Numbered from the stretch's first letter, positions 17,800 to 27,658 are shown. The stretch: DNA of 64,000 nucleotides from Chitinivibrionales bacterium (GCA_035516255.1 DATJAL010000009.1:18492-82491); one strand, 5' to 3'. Program-made: numbers and translations. Notes: generated from the letters alone by a model not told the origin.

Positions 17800-20115
17800 A
17801 TGTTGCCTAGAGCCGTCATGTGCGTTGCAGCATGCCTGGTCGCCGTCATGAGCGCCGCCGCTTTCACGGTGAGGCCCGATTCAGGCGTCATCCTGGTGTG
17901 GCAGCAGCAGAAAGGGAGCTGGACCGCGGTAAAGGACAGCGCTACGGTCGGGATCGGCGACTCCATGTACCTTGATGACAATTACAATTCGAAACTTTTC
18001 CTGGGAAGGGGGTGCGCGCTGTATCTGCGCGGTGAACTGCGCGCGGCCATCGGGGGAAACGACTCTGCGGTGACCGTATATCTTGACCAGGGCCAGGTGT
18101 TTTTAAAACGCGAGAGCGGCGCCGAGGCCGCGAATGTCAAGCTGGTGCTGCGCAAGTGCGCGTTCGTTCCGGTGGGCACGGCTGCGGCGATCAAGTTTAC
18201 AAAACAGGGCGAGCCCACCGCGGCCGTGCTTTCGGGAAAAATCCGCATTGAGCCGCCCAAGGGCGAACCGCTCATCGTAACGCCGGGAAATTTCGGCATC
18301 TACGATCCCGTCGGCGGGTCGTTCAAGGAGGGCAAGCTTCCGCCCGATGCGATCGCTTCGCTGGAAAGCTGGTCTGGAACAAGGCTTGACCAGGAAACGG
18401 GGCCGGGGGTAACTTCTCAAACCGCTCAACAGTCGGCAAAAGACACTGCCCAGAAGATTTCCCAGCCAGCGGCGCAGCCTGCTGTGCCTGCCGCAACGCC
18501 GCAACCCGCGCCCGCGGCAAAACAGGAAGAGCCCAAAAAAGAAAAACCGAAACAGGAAGAAAAGCCGCAGCCTGCCCCGGTTGCACAGGCTGCCGCGCCC
18601 GGCCAGCCCGAACAAAAACCCGCGCAGCCCGCGTCCGCGCAAGGTGAAAAAAAGGAAACTCAGGCGCCGGCAGGCGCCGCACCCGGCATCACGTGGGAGC
18701 TTTCGGCCGGCAGCGTCACGGTGGGCGACGAGCAGTGGACGCGGCTCGCGTTCTCGCCCGACATTCCTATCTGGAAATTCGGCATCGGGCTCGACGTGGA
18801 GCTGTTCATCGACGCGAAGGGTGATTTCTCGAACAAGGGCTGGCAATTTGACAAGGACAACTGGGTCGAATCGTTGGCGCGCAAGATCCGGTACTTGCGC
18901 TTCGGATACGAAAACGACCCCGTGTTCGTCAAGGTCGGCGGCTTGACAAATGTGACATTCGGCTACGGGTTCGTGGTGGATCGCTTCACCAACATGCTGC
19001 ATTATCCCGACCAGAAGCTCCTGGGGTTCCAGTTCTACCTCAACAACATAAGCCCCATCGGCATCACCGTGCAGACCATGGTCTCCGATTTTCTCGAATT
19101 TCAGTACAAGGGCGGCCTCGGCGCGGCGCGGCTGGCCGTTTGCCCGCTCAAGCCCACGGGCGTGCCCGTGCTTTCCGGCCTGTCAATCGGCGCCACTTAC
19201 GGCGTCGACCTCAACGAATTCGCGCCGGCGCATAATTGGTCCACGACGGGAGATCCCCGCGACCTGAACCACAACGGCGTGTTCGACGTTGCCTACTGGC
19301 GCAGCAAGTATTCGCCCGCGGTCGTGGACTCCCTTATCGCCAAGGGTGACGCCGACACCAGCACCTTCACCATCGACACCACCTACCGCGATTCGGTGTC
19401 CCGGTATGCGGTGGCGGGCGCCGACATCGGGCTGCCCCTCATAACCTCGGACGTTTTCGGCCTCGACCTCTACGGCCAGGCCGCCATCGTCGCCGACACG
19501 GCCATGGTCAAGTCGCAAAGCACCGGCTGGGGCCTGGGCGCGCCCGGCGTGGCCGTGCACGCGGGACCCGCGAACCTTCGCGTTGAATACCGCCACATCG
19601 AGGGCAGGTTCATTCCCGGCTACTTCGGGCCGTATTACCTTGACGAACGGGTGCAGCGGTATCCCGTGGTGCTGACCAAATCCCGCACCGTGCCCAACCA
19701 ATCGCTCAACGGCGTGTTCGGCATTCTCGGGGCCAATATCGCCAATGTCCTGCTCATCAACGGTTCCTATCAGTACCTCATGGGCAAAAGCGACGCCAAG
19801 GACCAGCGCCTGGAGGCGTCCGCCGGCATCGGGGACGCGCTCGTGAAGCGGATCCCCAAGCTTACCAAGGTCGAGGCATATCTTTACAAATCGGATATCG
19901 GCTCCACGGTCATGAAGACGGACAGCTTGGGAAGGCCGACCTATGACCAGTTCTTCGACCTAACGCCGTCGTTCTACTGGGGGTACCGCCTCGGCGTCGC
20001 GATCACGCAGGGCGCGTCGCTCATCTGGGACGCGCGCTTCGGGTACCAGTGGGACATAAACCACAAACTTGTGCCGAACAACAACATGGGGATTTCGACG
20101 GCGATCACGTTTTAG
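17800..20115 (+). CDS. FecR-domain protein fused through a Pro/Ala/Lys linker to an outer-membrane-type beta-barrel
   Basis: 771 aa from ATG 17800, preceded by AAGGAGG. Signal peptide to about residue 25. Residues about 30-185 are a FecR-like beta domain (GDSMYLDDNYNSKLFLGRG, VYLDQGQVFLKRESG, FVPVGTAAAIKFTKQGEP, VTPGNFGIYDP). Residues about 205-300 are a low-complexity linker rich in Gln, Pro, Ala, Lys and Glu. The last 470 residues look like a beta-barrel: repeated aromatic-rich strands and a C-terminal STAITF ending in Phe. The usual FecR is an inner-membrane sigma regulator, so here the domain is better read as a cell-surface or periplasmic module. The linker could span the periplasm or peptidoglycan. 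No sigma factor is nearby. Confidence 0.7.
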   Translation: MLPRAVMCVAACLVAVMSAAAFTVRPDSGVILVWQQQKGSWTAVKDSATVGIGDSMYLDDNYNSKLFLGRGCALYLRGELRAAIGGNDSAVTVYLDQGQVFLKRESGAEAANVKLVLRKCAFVPVGTAAAIKFTKQGEPTAAVLSGKIRIEPPKGEPLIVTPGNFGIYDPVGGSFKEGKLPPDAIASLESWSGTRLDQETGPGVTSQTAQQSAKDTAQKISQPAAQPAVPAATPQPAPAAKQEEPKKEKPKQEEKPQPAPVAQAAAPGQPEQKPAQPASAQGEKKETQAPAGAAPGITWELSAGSVTVGDEQWTRLAFSPDIPIWKFGIGLDVELFIDAKGDFSNKGWQFDKDNWVESLARKIRYLRFGYENDPVFVKVGGLTNVTFGYGFVVDRFTNMLHYPDQKLLGFQFYLNNISPIGITVQTMVSDFLEFQYKGGLGAARLAVCPLKPTGVPVLSGLSIGATYGVDLNEFAPAHNWSTTGDPRDLNHNGVFDVAYWRSKYSPAVVDSLIAKGDADTSTFTIDTTYRDSVSRYAVAGADIGLPLITSDVFGLDLYGQAAIVADTAMVKSQSTGWGLGAPGVAVHAGPANLRVEYRHIEGRFIPGYFGPYYLDERVQRYPVVLTKSRTVPNQSLNGVFGILGANIANVLLINGSYQYLMGKSDAKDQRLEASAGIGDALVKRIPKLTKVEAYLYKSDIGSTVMKTDSLGRPTYDQFFDLTPSFYWGYRLGVAITQGASLIWDARFGYQWDINHKLVPNNNMGISTAITF

Positions 20116-20259
20116 TAAAGAAATGGCTGATGGGTCGACAAGCGGATGCGGCAAGCTCATTGTGGGCAAACCGTTCGAACCCATCAACCTTTTTAAATTC
20201 CACAAATCATGAACAAATACCATTCCCCCAAAGTACATGCTTAGAGTTATTTTTTATTC

Positions 20260-21777
20260 ATGAGCGACCGGCGCGGCAATCTTCCCGAATCCCCCATGAT
20301 GAAGCGGATCGGGCGTGCCGGCCGTGCGGGTGGACTCCCGTTTTTCAAGACGCCGCCGCGCATCCCGAAAAAAGGCCGCATCCGTTTTTTTCTCGCCATT
20401 ATTCTTTTCGCTGTTGCAATCAAAATCTTCATCGCCAGGGAGCCATCGGAGAAATCTTCCCCAAGCCGCTTTACACATCGGGAACCGCCGCGCAGCGAAA
20501 CCGCCGCGCCCGCCGCGGCGAAACCGGCGCCAAGGGCGGAGCGAAAACAGGGACAGTCTTTTTTCGGTCAGTTCGCATTGTTCAATCCCGGATTTTCCGG
20601 CAGGAATTTTTCGGCGTCAGACCTTGCCGAATTTTTCAAAAGGCATCCGCCGCGTTTCAACGCGGTGTGCGACACCGTAACGGCGGGCAAGAAATCCTAC
20701 GTGCTTCACTACAGCTTCGACACCACGGTGATGCGCTGCAGCCAGGCCCTGCTCAAGCAGTACCATCCCAAATACGGCGCCGTCGTCGCGCTGGAGCCCG
20801 CGACCGGACGGGTGCTCGCGCTCGTATCGTACACCCGCGAGGCCGAGCCATCGCTGGGCGACAACCTTTTCGCGCGCAGCCTGTACCCGGCCGCCTCGGT
20901 GTTCAAGACCGTGACGGCGGCGGCGGCCATCGAAAAAGGGAACATGGAGCCCGAGAGCAAGCTGCCGCTCGCGGGCAGGCGCTACACCCTGTACCGGTTC
21001 CAGCTCAAGGAGGACCTCGCGGCCTACGCGCCGGTGTCATTGACAGACGCGTATTCGTATTCGATCAACCCGGTGTTCGGCCGCATCGGCGTGTACGTGC
21101 TGGGGCCGGCGGTCATCCGTGAATATTTTGAAAAGTTCGGCTTCAACAGCCGCATCCCGTTCGAGCTCGACAACGAAACGCCGGTGGCCGCGATTTCGGA
21201 CAAGGACTCCGCGATCGCGGTCGCGGAAATCGCCTCGGGCTTCAACCAGAAAACCAAGATGTCGCCGCTGTTCGGCGCCCTGATCGCCGCGGCCGTTTCG
21301 CAAAAGGGACGGATGCCGGTGCCGTATTTCGTCGACAGCGTGACCACCGGTGATTCGTGTCTCGTGTACCGGGCGTCGCCGCGGCTGTGGCGCGCCCCGG
21401 TGCGCGAAAGCACCGCGCTCAAGCTGCATGACATGATGGAGCGCGTGGCGCGGTACGGCACGGCGAGGACCTCGTTCAGATATGTCAAGCACACGGCGTA
21501 TTTCGACGACATCGATTACGGCGGGAAAACCGGCTCGGTCGACGACGACAAGCTCGGCAAGGTTGACTGGTTCGTGGGCTTTGCCGCGCACCCCACCGAC
21601 CCGCGGCAGCGCATCGCCGTGGGCATCGTCACGGTGCACGACCAGTTCTGGACCGTGCATTCGGCCTATATCGGCGCCGAGGTCTTCAGGAAATACATCC
21701 GCCAGCTGCAGAAAGAGGAACAGGCCGCGAGCAAGGTGGACATCATAACGGGGGATTTGAAAAAGGCGCCTGGGTAA
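20260..21777 (+). CDS. Monofunctional penicillin-binding protein (D,D-transpeptidase)
   Basis: 505 aa. One membrane anchor (RIRFFLAIILFAVAIKIFIA, about residues 46-65), a Pro/Ala-rich spacer, then the transpeptidase domain with all three active-site motifs: SVFK (SxxK) in YPAASVFKTV, SIN (SxN) in YSYSINPVFG, and KTG in YGGKTGS. It cross-links peptidoglycan stem peptides in the periplasm. It lacks a glycosyltransferase domain and PASTA repeats, and the N-terminal dimerisation domain of PBP2/FtsI-type enzymes is not evident, so it resembles the short PbpA-like class. An alternative ATG at 20299 would shorten it by 13 residues. Confidence 0.88.
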   Translation: MSDRRGNLPESPMMKRIGRAGRAGGLPFFKTPPRIPKKGRIRFFLAIILFAVAIKIFIAREPSEKSSPSRFTHREPPRSETAAPAAAKPAPRAERKQGQSFFGQFALFNPGFSGRNFSASDLAEFFKRHPPRFNAVCDTVTAGKKSYVLHYSFDTTVMRCSQALLKQYHPKYGAVVALEPATGRVLALVSYTREAEPSLGDNLFARSLYPAASVFKTVTAAAAIEKGNMEPESKLPLAGRRYTLYRFQLKEDLAAYAPVSLTDAYSYSINPVFGRIGVYVLGPAVIREYFEKFGFNSRIPFELDNETPVAAISDKDSAIAVAEIASGFNQKTKMSPLFGALIAAAVSQKGRMPVPYFVDSVTTGDSCLVYRASPRLWRAPVRESTALKLHDMMERVARYGTARTSFRYVKHTAYFDDIDYGGKTGSVDDDKLGKVDWFVGFAAHPTDPRQRIAVGIVTVHDQFWTVHSAYIGAEVFRKYIRQLQKEEQAASKVDIITGDLKKAPG

Positions 21778-21792
21778 AGTAAGATTTATTCA

Positions 21793-21945
21793 TGGGAGGA
21801 AGCTTCCCCCTCGCTCCGGCCTCCCCGTCCCGCCAAGGGCGGGACTGCGGAGTCCTTCGCTACCCCCTCCTGGGTGCGGCCGGGTACCGGCCGTGGCAAG
21901 ATTCACACCTCGGCTGGGCGCACCCGTGGAGCGTGGCTGTTTAAG
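21793..21945 (+). repeat. Dispersed repeat family B, copy 1
   Basis: Begins with GGGAGGAAGCTTCCCCCTC hairpin-like sequence and ends with GGGTGCGGCCGGGTACCGGC, GCAAGATTCA and GGGCGCACCCG. The same blocks recur near 27.4 and 42.6 kb. Nothing coding is seen in 21778-22061. Confidence 0.65.
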
Positions 21946-22061
21946 AATCCTGATTGGTTTAATAATAAGGTTGACCGATAGGAAGTTATTAAATTTCTGA
22001 GCCCCGTAGGGGCGGGATATTTGTAGGCCGGGGTGAGGTTATCGCAGCGAAAGCATCCAAC

Positions 22062-22979
22062 ATGTCAACTCAAGAAAACATGCAAAAACCGTCCCGTTCC
22101 GCCTTTATCGCCTTGGTCGGCCGCCCCAACTGCGGCAAATCCACTTTGATGAATACCGTGCTCGGCGAGGAGCTTTCCATTGTTTCAACTATGCCGCAGA
22201 CCACGCGCAAGAACCTGCGCGGCATTTACAATGCGGACGGCCTTCAACTGGTGTTCATCGACACGCCGGGAATACACCGGGGCAAGCACGCGTTCAACGA
22301 ACGCATGCTCGCCGAAAGCGCGGCCGCGCTTTCGGACAACGCGGACGTCGTCTGCTACATCGTTGACCTCGCGAGGGAATTTGGCGGGGAGGAGGACGCC
22401 GTGGCCGGAATCGTTGCGAAAAGCAAGCTGCCGGCGGTGGTGCTGTTCAACAAGAAAGACATCTGCGACGGCCCGGACGCCATGGTGAAAACGTTTTTCG
22501 GACGCCACCCGGCCCTGGCCAATGCGCCGCATGCGGCCGTGAACGCCAAGGAACCGGCGACAAAGGACATTTTTCTGAAGCTTCTCGACCCGTTTATTCC
22601 CGAAGGCCCGGCGTATTTCCCGGCGGACGACTTGACAGACGCAAACACCAGGTTCTTTGCCGCCGAATACATCCGCAAGCAGATCATCTACAACACCAAG
22701 GAGGAGGTGCCGCACGCGGCGTTCGTGGAGGTCACCGGCTACCGCGAATCGCCCAACTGCCACCACGTGGACGCCACGATTTATGTGGAGACCGACGGCC
22801 AGAAAGGCATCATCATCGGCAAGGGCGGGAAACTCATAAAAAAAATTCAGGAGCGCGCCGCGCAGGACCTGCAGAAACTCACCGGCGTGCCCGCCTCGAT
22901 TCAGTGCCATGTCAGGGTGCAGAAGGGGTGGAGGGATGATGAGAGGTTTTTGAGGAAAATGGGGTATGGCGGGGAATAA
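22062..22979 (+). CDS. era: GTPase Era
   Basis: 305 aa, normal length. The N-terminal Ras-like GTPase domain has G1 GRPNCGKST (20-28), G3 DTPG (67-70) and G4 NKKD (130-133). The C-terminal KH domain contains the GIIIGKGGKLIKKI loop that binds the 3' end of 16S rRNA. Era assists 30S subunit maturation at the membrane periphery. It stands alone here, between a repeat and a small unknown gene, rather than beside rnc or recO as in many genomes. Confidence 0.97.
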   Translation: MSTQENMQKPSRSAFIALVGRPNCGKSTLMNTVLGEELSIVSTMPQTTRKNLRGIYNADGLQLVFIDTPGIHRGKHAFNERMLAESAAALSDNADVVCYIVDLAREFGGEEDAVAGIVAKSKLPAVVLFNKKDICDGPDAMVKTFFGRHPALANAPHAAVNAKEPATKDIFLKLLDPFIPEGPAYFPADDLTDANTRFFAAEYIRKQIIYNTKEEVPHAAFVEVTGYRESPNCHHVDATIYVETDGQKGIIIGKGGKLIKKIQERAAQDLQKLTGVPASIQCHVRVQKGWRDDERFLRKMGYGGE

Positions 22980-23044
22980 AATTGTAGATTGTAGAATGCG
23001 GATTGATATTTAAATCAAACGAGAAATTACCATAAGGAGTTACT

Positions 23045-23545
23045 GTGAATCAAGACGACTGGCGCACTGACGAACAGAAAGAAGTGGACCTGGGGCTCGA
23101 GAACCAGGGCCTCGAGGCTGATCTCGGCCTGCAGGCCGGCGTCACCTATAAAAACGGGGATGTTGATCCGAAATTGCATAATGCCTTCCTTAAAAACGTC
23201 ATGGCCTTCGAGGAAGCGGACAAGGAGCCGCATGTGCCGGTACGAACATTGTTTCCCGAAGATTTTAAATTCCCGCCCGCATCGTCGATGTCGCGCAAGC
23301 AGCTCTCCGATAAAATCAAGGAAATCGTCCGGGTCCTCACGATGCACGACATCCAATTCGGGTTCGCCAATAAACTGCCAGACAAAGTCCTTTATAAATA
23401 TCTTGTCGAGGATTTCATCCCCAATGAATCGGTCGGCACGTATGGGAACGCGGGATTTACCTTTGTCATCGACGGTTGCGACGGGGCATGCGAGGATTGC
23501 TTTCAGAAGAACTATTGTTCAACGGCGAAAGAAATCCTTGAATAA
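23045..23545 (+). CDS. Uncharacterised Cys-rich protein
   Basis: 166 aa from a GTG start with an excellent AAGGAG site 7 bp upstream. Soluble and acidic N-terminal half, no signal peptide or membrane span. The C terminus has a compact cluster CDGACEDCFQKNYC (three spacings of 3, 2 and 4 residues) that could bind a metal or iron-sulfur cluster. I do not recognise the family. It lies between era and a [4Fe-4S]-type aldo-keto reductase, with 160 bp to the latter. Confidence 0.7.
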   Translation: MNQDDWRTDEQKEVDLGLENQGLEADLGLQAGVTYKNGDVDPKLHNAFLKNVMAFEEADKEPHVPVRTLFPEDFKFPPASSMSRKQLSDKIKEIVRVLTMHDIQFGFANKLPDKVLYKYLVEDFIPNESVGTYGNAGFTFVIDGCDGACEDCFQKNYCSTAKEILE

Positions 23546-23708
23546 ATTTGTTGGGACTTATTTCAAATTCGCATGGATTGCCATTTAGAAAAATAGCAAC
23601 CTATTAGAAATTTCGTCGCACTTATTACATACTTCTTACCTTTTCTCCCTGCTATCAAGTAATTTTCTCATCGGATTATCATTACCAGAATAACAGTAAG
23701 GACATACA

Positions 23709-24887
23709 ATGAAATACCGAAAAATGGGCTCCCTTCCCTGGCAGGTCTCGGCGCTCGGGTTCGGCTGCATGCGCTTGCCCTCCAGGGGATTTTTGCGCGG
23801 GGTTGACGAAAAGAAGGCGGTCGAAATCATCCGGCTCGGCATTGACAAGGGGATAAACTACCTCGACACGGCGTGGGTGTACCATTTGGGGCAGAGCGAA
23901 AAGGTGATCGGCCTTGCGCTCAAGGACGGGTACCGCGAAAAGGTGCGGATCGCCACGAAGCTTCCCATGATACTCATGCGGGAGGCCGATGCTTTTGAGC
24001 GTTACCTGAACCAGCAGCTGGAACGGCTCCAGATCGGGTGCATCGATGTGTATCTGCTGCACGGGCTCAACCAGGGCAATTTCGCCAAGGTGAAACGGAT
24101 GAACCTGATGGACAAAATGGAAAAGGCCCGCGAAGAGGGGAAAATAAAACACATCGGATTTTCCTTTCATGACACCCTGCCGGTGTTCAGGGAGATCATC
24201 GATTATTATCCGTGGGACATGACGCAGGTCCAGTACAACTACATGGACGCGACGGTGCAGGCCAGCGATGAGGGCCTGAAGTATGCCCACGCGAAGGGGA
24301 TCGCGGTCGTGGTCATGGAGCCGCTCAAGGGCGGGCAGCTCTCGCGTCCGCCGCAGGAGGCGCTCGACGTCATGAAGGCCGCGCCGGTGCAGCGTACGCC
24401 CGTTGACTGGGCGCTGCAGTATGTGTGGAACCGGCCCGAAGTGGCGTGCCTCCTCTCCGGCATGGGCACCAGAAAAATGGTGGAGGAAAATTGCGCGAGC
24501 GCCGACGCCTCCGGCGCAGGCACCTTGTCGGCCGCGGAGATTCGCGTGGTGGAACAGCTCGCCGCGATTTACCGCAAGAACATCGCGGTACCGTGCACCG
24601 CGTGCGGTTATTGCATGCCGTGCCCGTCTGGCGTTGACATTCCGCAAAATTTCGCCCTGCTCAACAACAAGACCGGCGCTGCCACGGCCGATTTCCAGGG
24701 AAAGGTGCGCCAGTGGCTGCTCACCCGCAATTACCGCAAGCTTGCGAAAAGCAAAAAAGACCTGCCAAAAAAGAACAACAGGGGCGGCGCCGCTCTGTGC
24801 ACGCGCTGCAACGCCTGTATTCCCAAATGCCCGCAAAAGATAATGATACCGGATGAGTTGGAGAAGGTAAAGGCGGCATTCAGATAA
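23709..24887 (+). CDS. Aldo/keto reductase with C-terminal ferredoxin-type domain
   Basis: 392 aa. The (alpha/beta)8 barrel has the AKR signature region YLDTAWVYHLGQSEKVIG, with active-site Asp and Tyr, then the Lys in IATKLPM and the His in YLLHGL. The C-terminal part carries two 4Fe-4S Cys clusters: CTACGYCMPCPSGVDIP and CTRCNACIPKCPQKI. This two-part arrangement is known (COG1453 type), frequent in anaerobes, and implies electron transfer from ferredoxin-like centres rather than only NADPH. The substrate is unknown. Confidence 0.9.
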   Translation: MKYRKMGSLPWQVSALGFGCMRLPSRGFLRGVDEKKAVEIIRLGIDKGINYLDTAWVYHLGQSEKVIGLALKDGYREKVRIATKLPMILMREADAFERYLNQQLERLQIGCIDVYLLHGLNQGNFAKVKRMNLMDKMEKAREEGKIKHIGFSFHDTLPVFREIIDYYPWDMTQVQYNYMDATVQASDEGLKYAHAKGIAVVVMEPLKGGQLSRPPQEALDVMKAAPVQRTPVDWALQYVWNRPEVACLLSGMGTRKMVEENCASADASGAGTLSAAEIRVVEQLAAIYRKNIAVPCTACGYCMPCPSGVDIPQNFALLNNKTGAATADFQGKVRQWLLTRNYRKLAKSKKDLPKKNNRGGAALCTRCNACIPKCPQKIMIPDELEKVKAAFR

Positions 24888-24903
24888 AAGTATTTTTAAA
24901 GTT

Positions 24904-25075
24904 GGGTCGGCCGTCCTTCCGGCCCATCCCTTCGGGTGCTTCTCCCTCGTCAGGGATTTCCAAGGGTCACAAGGGTCGTCGTCCTTCGGCTCCGGCTGCC
25001 ACGGCCCCGTATATGCCTTCGGCGAGGGCCGGGCAGCACCGCGCTCCAGCGCGGCCTCCAATCCTGCCTAACCCG
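24904..25075 (+). repeat. Dispersed repeat family A, copy 2
   Basis: Shares GGGTCGGCCGTCCTTCCGG, CGGCTGCCACGGCC, GGGCAGCACCGCGCT and GCGGCCTCCAATCCTGCCTAAC with the 29.7 kb copy. Its internal segment (TTCGGGTGCTTCTCCCTCGT ... CACAAGGGTCGTCGTCC) is almost identical to the inverted copy at 42.9-43.0 kb. The whole gap 24888-25525 is repeat-derived and no gene is seen in it. Confidence 0.7.
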
Positions 25076-25210
25076 CTGCAGATGAATTCCTATAGTAGCT
25101 TTTTTACGCCAATCGGCTTCCGCATTAGCTTTTGGAAAAATGCCTCTGCCTGTTATCGCAGGTAACTTCTTCCGATACAATATTGTCTTCTTCCACCATG
25201 TAAACTCTCT

Positions 25211-25395
25211 ATTACCACTGCCAGAACGAGAGCCACTCGGATGTCTGCCGGCCACGGGAGTATCGGCGCCAAAGAGGGGGTGTGCCCCCGGACCGCCGGC
25301 GAATCCCTGATTCATTTTCGCATAACAGTCGGGATGCGCCGGAAGCCGGGGGCCAGGGGGAGACTTCCCCCACAAGATATTTTTCAAGTAATAAC
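25211..25395 (-). repeat. Dispersed repeat family B-like element, copy 2
   Basis: Ends (on the minus strand) with the GGGGGAAGTCTCCCCC hairpin that also starts the family B copies. The internal part (ggcgccaaagagggggtgtg) differs, so it is a diverged or mosaic member. Confidence 0.5.
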
Positions 25396-25525
25396 AAAAT
25401 GTACAAGACTAGTTATTCTGGCGTTTATTTCGTCTTGAGTGTATTTTTTCATGGCAATCCCGTCAGGGAAACCCTTAATGAAGGTTGATGCTGTTACCAT
25501 CGCAATCCAGTAATCGGAGAATTCC

Positions 25526-27343
25526 ATGAAACGTGGTGTGACCTTTTTTATCGTATGCGCCGCAATGCGCCTTTGTTTCGCCGTCCCGACCTCGCCGGCC
25601 GACGATCCGCAGGCGCTTTTTTCCAAGGCCGTCGAATATTACAAGGCCTCCCATTTCGATTCATGCTCTGCCGCGATCCGGGCATTCTTGAAAAACCACG
25701 GCAACGACAACGCCGCCGAATACCTGGTGCCGCTGCTCATCGAGTCGAGCGTGCGCGAAAAGGACTTCGCGCTGGGCCAGCGGCTGTTCCAGATCTACCT
25801 CAAGCGGTATCCCTCGTCCGCGTTCATGCCGAGACTGTGGTACCTCGACGGCATATTCCTTGTCAAAAGCGAAAGCTACAGCGCGGCGCTCGCCGCGTTC
25901 TCGAACGCGCTCGCCGGCGGCGTGAACGCCGCGCTCGACACGCTGACCCTCTCCAACGTGCAGATGATCTGCGAAAAGGTGCTCACCGCCGACGAACTCG
26001 AGGCGCTTGCCGGCCGCAGCGACATGCATCCGCGGATCACGGAGGCGCTGGTGTATTTCGAGATCGTCAAGCTGTTCGAAAGCGGCCAGCTGGTGGGCGC
26101 AAAGCAGAAGGCCGAACAGTACCTCAAGACCTACGAGCGCGGCCCGCATGCCGCGCTGGTGCGGGACTACGCTAATAAAGCCGCCGAGGCGCAGCGCGGC
26201 ATTGTCCAGATCGGGCTTCTCGTGCCGCTGTCGGGCGGCGAGGCGGACATCGGCCGGCAGGTGCTGCAGGGCGCGCAGCTCGCGTTCGACCAGTACACCG
26301 CGGCGTCGGGCGCGAAAATCAAGCTGATCATCTGCGACACGCGCGCCAACATGGTTGAGACCGCGAAAAAAACCAAGGAACTCGTGTTCGAGCATCACGT
26401 GCCCGTGGTGCTGGGCCCGGTGCTCAGCCAGGACGCGGTGGTGGCCGCCTCAATCCTCATGGAAAAGGAAGTGGTGATGCTGTCGCCCACGGCCAACGAG
26501 GACGGCATCGCGGGCATGGGCCCGTATATCTTCCAGATGAACGTGACGCTCGGCACCCTGGGCGCCAGGATCGCGCGGTATGCCATGGACAACCTTAACA
26601 TACGGGATTTCGCCATCATCGGGCCGGCCAACGATTACGCTGCGGCGCTGTCGCGCGGGTTCCGGCAGGAGGTGGAGAAGAGCGGCCGCGAGATCGTGAC
26701 CGAGGAGACGTACGAGCCCGGCACGCAGGACTTCAAGATGCAGTTCGACAATCTGAAAATGAGGCTCCTCATGCGCAAGCAGCAGCGCACGCCCGTGGAG
26801 AAGAGCCTCGCCGGCGACGCCATGCCGTCGCCGAAGACCGACGCCAAACTCCTGGCCGCGGACTCGTCCTACGAAATCGGCGGCATCTTTTTGCCGGCCG
26901 AGGCCGAGGACGTGGCGGAGCTCGCGCCCCAGGTCACGTTCCACCGGATCAAGACGCAGCTGCTGGGCTCGACGGGCTGGCACAACTCCAAGGTGATCGT
27001 TGACGGAAAAGAATACGTGAACAACGCGCTTTTCTCGTCGAACCTTCCGGCCGGCACGGGTCCGGAAAAGGAATGGACGGATTTCAAGGGGCCGTACAAG
27101 GGCAAGTACGGCGCCGACCCCGACCGCGTGGCCGCCCTCGGCTACGACGCCGCCTCGCTCATCGTCGCTGCGCTGCGGCAGGCCGGCAATTCCGCCTCGG
27201 CGCCGCAGATCGCGCAGGCGCTGGCGGCCATTAAAAACTACAAGGGCGCGTCGGGCCCGATTTCGTTCGACGCGAGCCAGCGGATCAACACCGAGGCGTC
27301 GATCATCAAGATAAAGGACAAGCAGTTTATCAGGGTACAATAA
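25526..27343 (+). CDS. Periplasmic ligand-binding protein (Peripla_BP_6/LppC-like) with N-terminal TPR-like helices
   Basis: 605 aa, signal peptide MKRGVTFFIVCAAMRLCFA. Residues about 30-220 are helical with TPR-like spacing (ALFSKAVEYYKASHFDSCSA; LGQRLFQIYLKRYPSSAFMP). The rest is a type I periplasmic-binding fold: IGLLVPLSGGEADIGRQVLQG, VPVVLGPVLSQDAV, NLNIRDFAIIGPANDYAAAL, and LGSTGWHNSKV. This arrangement matches both branched-chain amino-acid binding proteins and LpoA/LppC-type activators of penicillin-binding proteins. No ABC permease genes are adjacent and ftsX/envC follow, so a cell-wall role is at least as likely as transport. Confidence 0.8.
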   Translation: MKRGVTFFIVCAAMRLCFAVPTSPADDPQALFSKAVEYYKASHFDSCSAAIRAFLKNHGNDNAAEYLVPLLIESSVREKDFALGQRLFQIYLKRYPSSAFMPRLWYLDGIFLVKSESYSAALAAFSNALAGGVNAALDTLTLSNVQMICEKVLTADELEALAGRSDMHPRITEALVYFEIVKLFESGQLVGAKQKAEQYLKTYERGPHAALVRDYANKAAEAQRGIVQIGLLVPLSGGEADIGRQVLQGAQLAFDQYTAASGAKIKLIICDTRANMVETAKKTKELVFEHHVPVVLGPVLSQDAVVAASILMEKEVVMLSPTANEDGIAGMGPYIFQMNVTLGTLGARIARYAMDNLNIRDFAIIGPANDYAAALSRGFRQEVEKSGREIVTEETYEPGTQDFKMQFDNLKMRLLMRKQQRTPVEKSLAGDAMPSPKTDAKLLAADSSYEIGGIFLPAEAEDVAELAPQVTFHRIKTQLLGSTGWHNSKVIVDGKEYVNNALFSSNLPAGTGPEKEWTDFKGPYKGKYGADPDRVAALGYDAASLIVAALRQAGNSASAPQIAQALAAIKNYKGASGPISFDASQRINTEASIIKIKDKQFIRVQ

Positions 27344-27353
27344 AAAATATTTG

Positions 27354-27540
27354 TGGGGGGAGGTTTCCCCGTCGCTGCAGCCGGTCGCGCTGCTGCAACG
27401 TCCTACAAAGTGCAGAATGATTTAATGAACAGACGCGCGACCGTCTTCCGCTACCCCCTCTTGGGTGCGGCCGGGTACCGGCGGTTGCAAGATTCATCCA
27501 TCCGTTGGGCGCACCCGCGGGCGGTCGTGGATACGAAAAC
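27354..27540 (+). repeat. Dispersed repeat family B, copy 3
   Basis: Starts with GGGGGGAGGTTTCCCC and ends with CTTGGGTGCGGCCGGGTACC, GCAAGATTCATCC and GGGCGCACCCGCGG. It occupies most of 27344-27658, exactly where ftsE would normally precede ftsX. No gene is seen in that gap. Confidence 0.65.
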
Positions 27541-27658
27541 GGGCTAAATTGTGATACATGCAAAATTGCTCGACAACGAATCATTTATTCCACACTAAAA
27601 ATGCTCGCTAACAGATCAGAATAAGAACAAATCAAGAATAACCGTCATCAATCAATCC

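Noticed and set aside
23682..25061. Open frame of 459 codons on the minus strand
   Set aside because: Antisense to the aldo-keto reductase and to a repeat; composition is His/Arg/Leu-biased with no recognisable motif.
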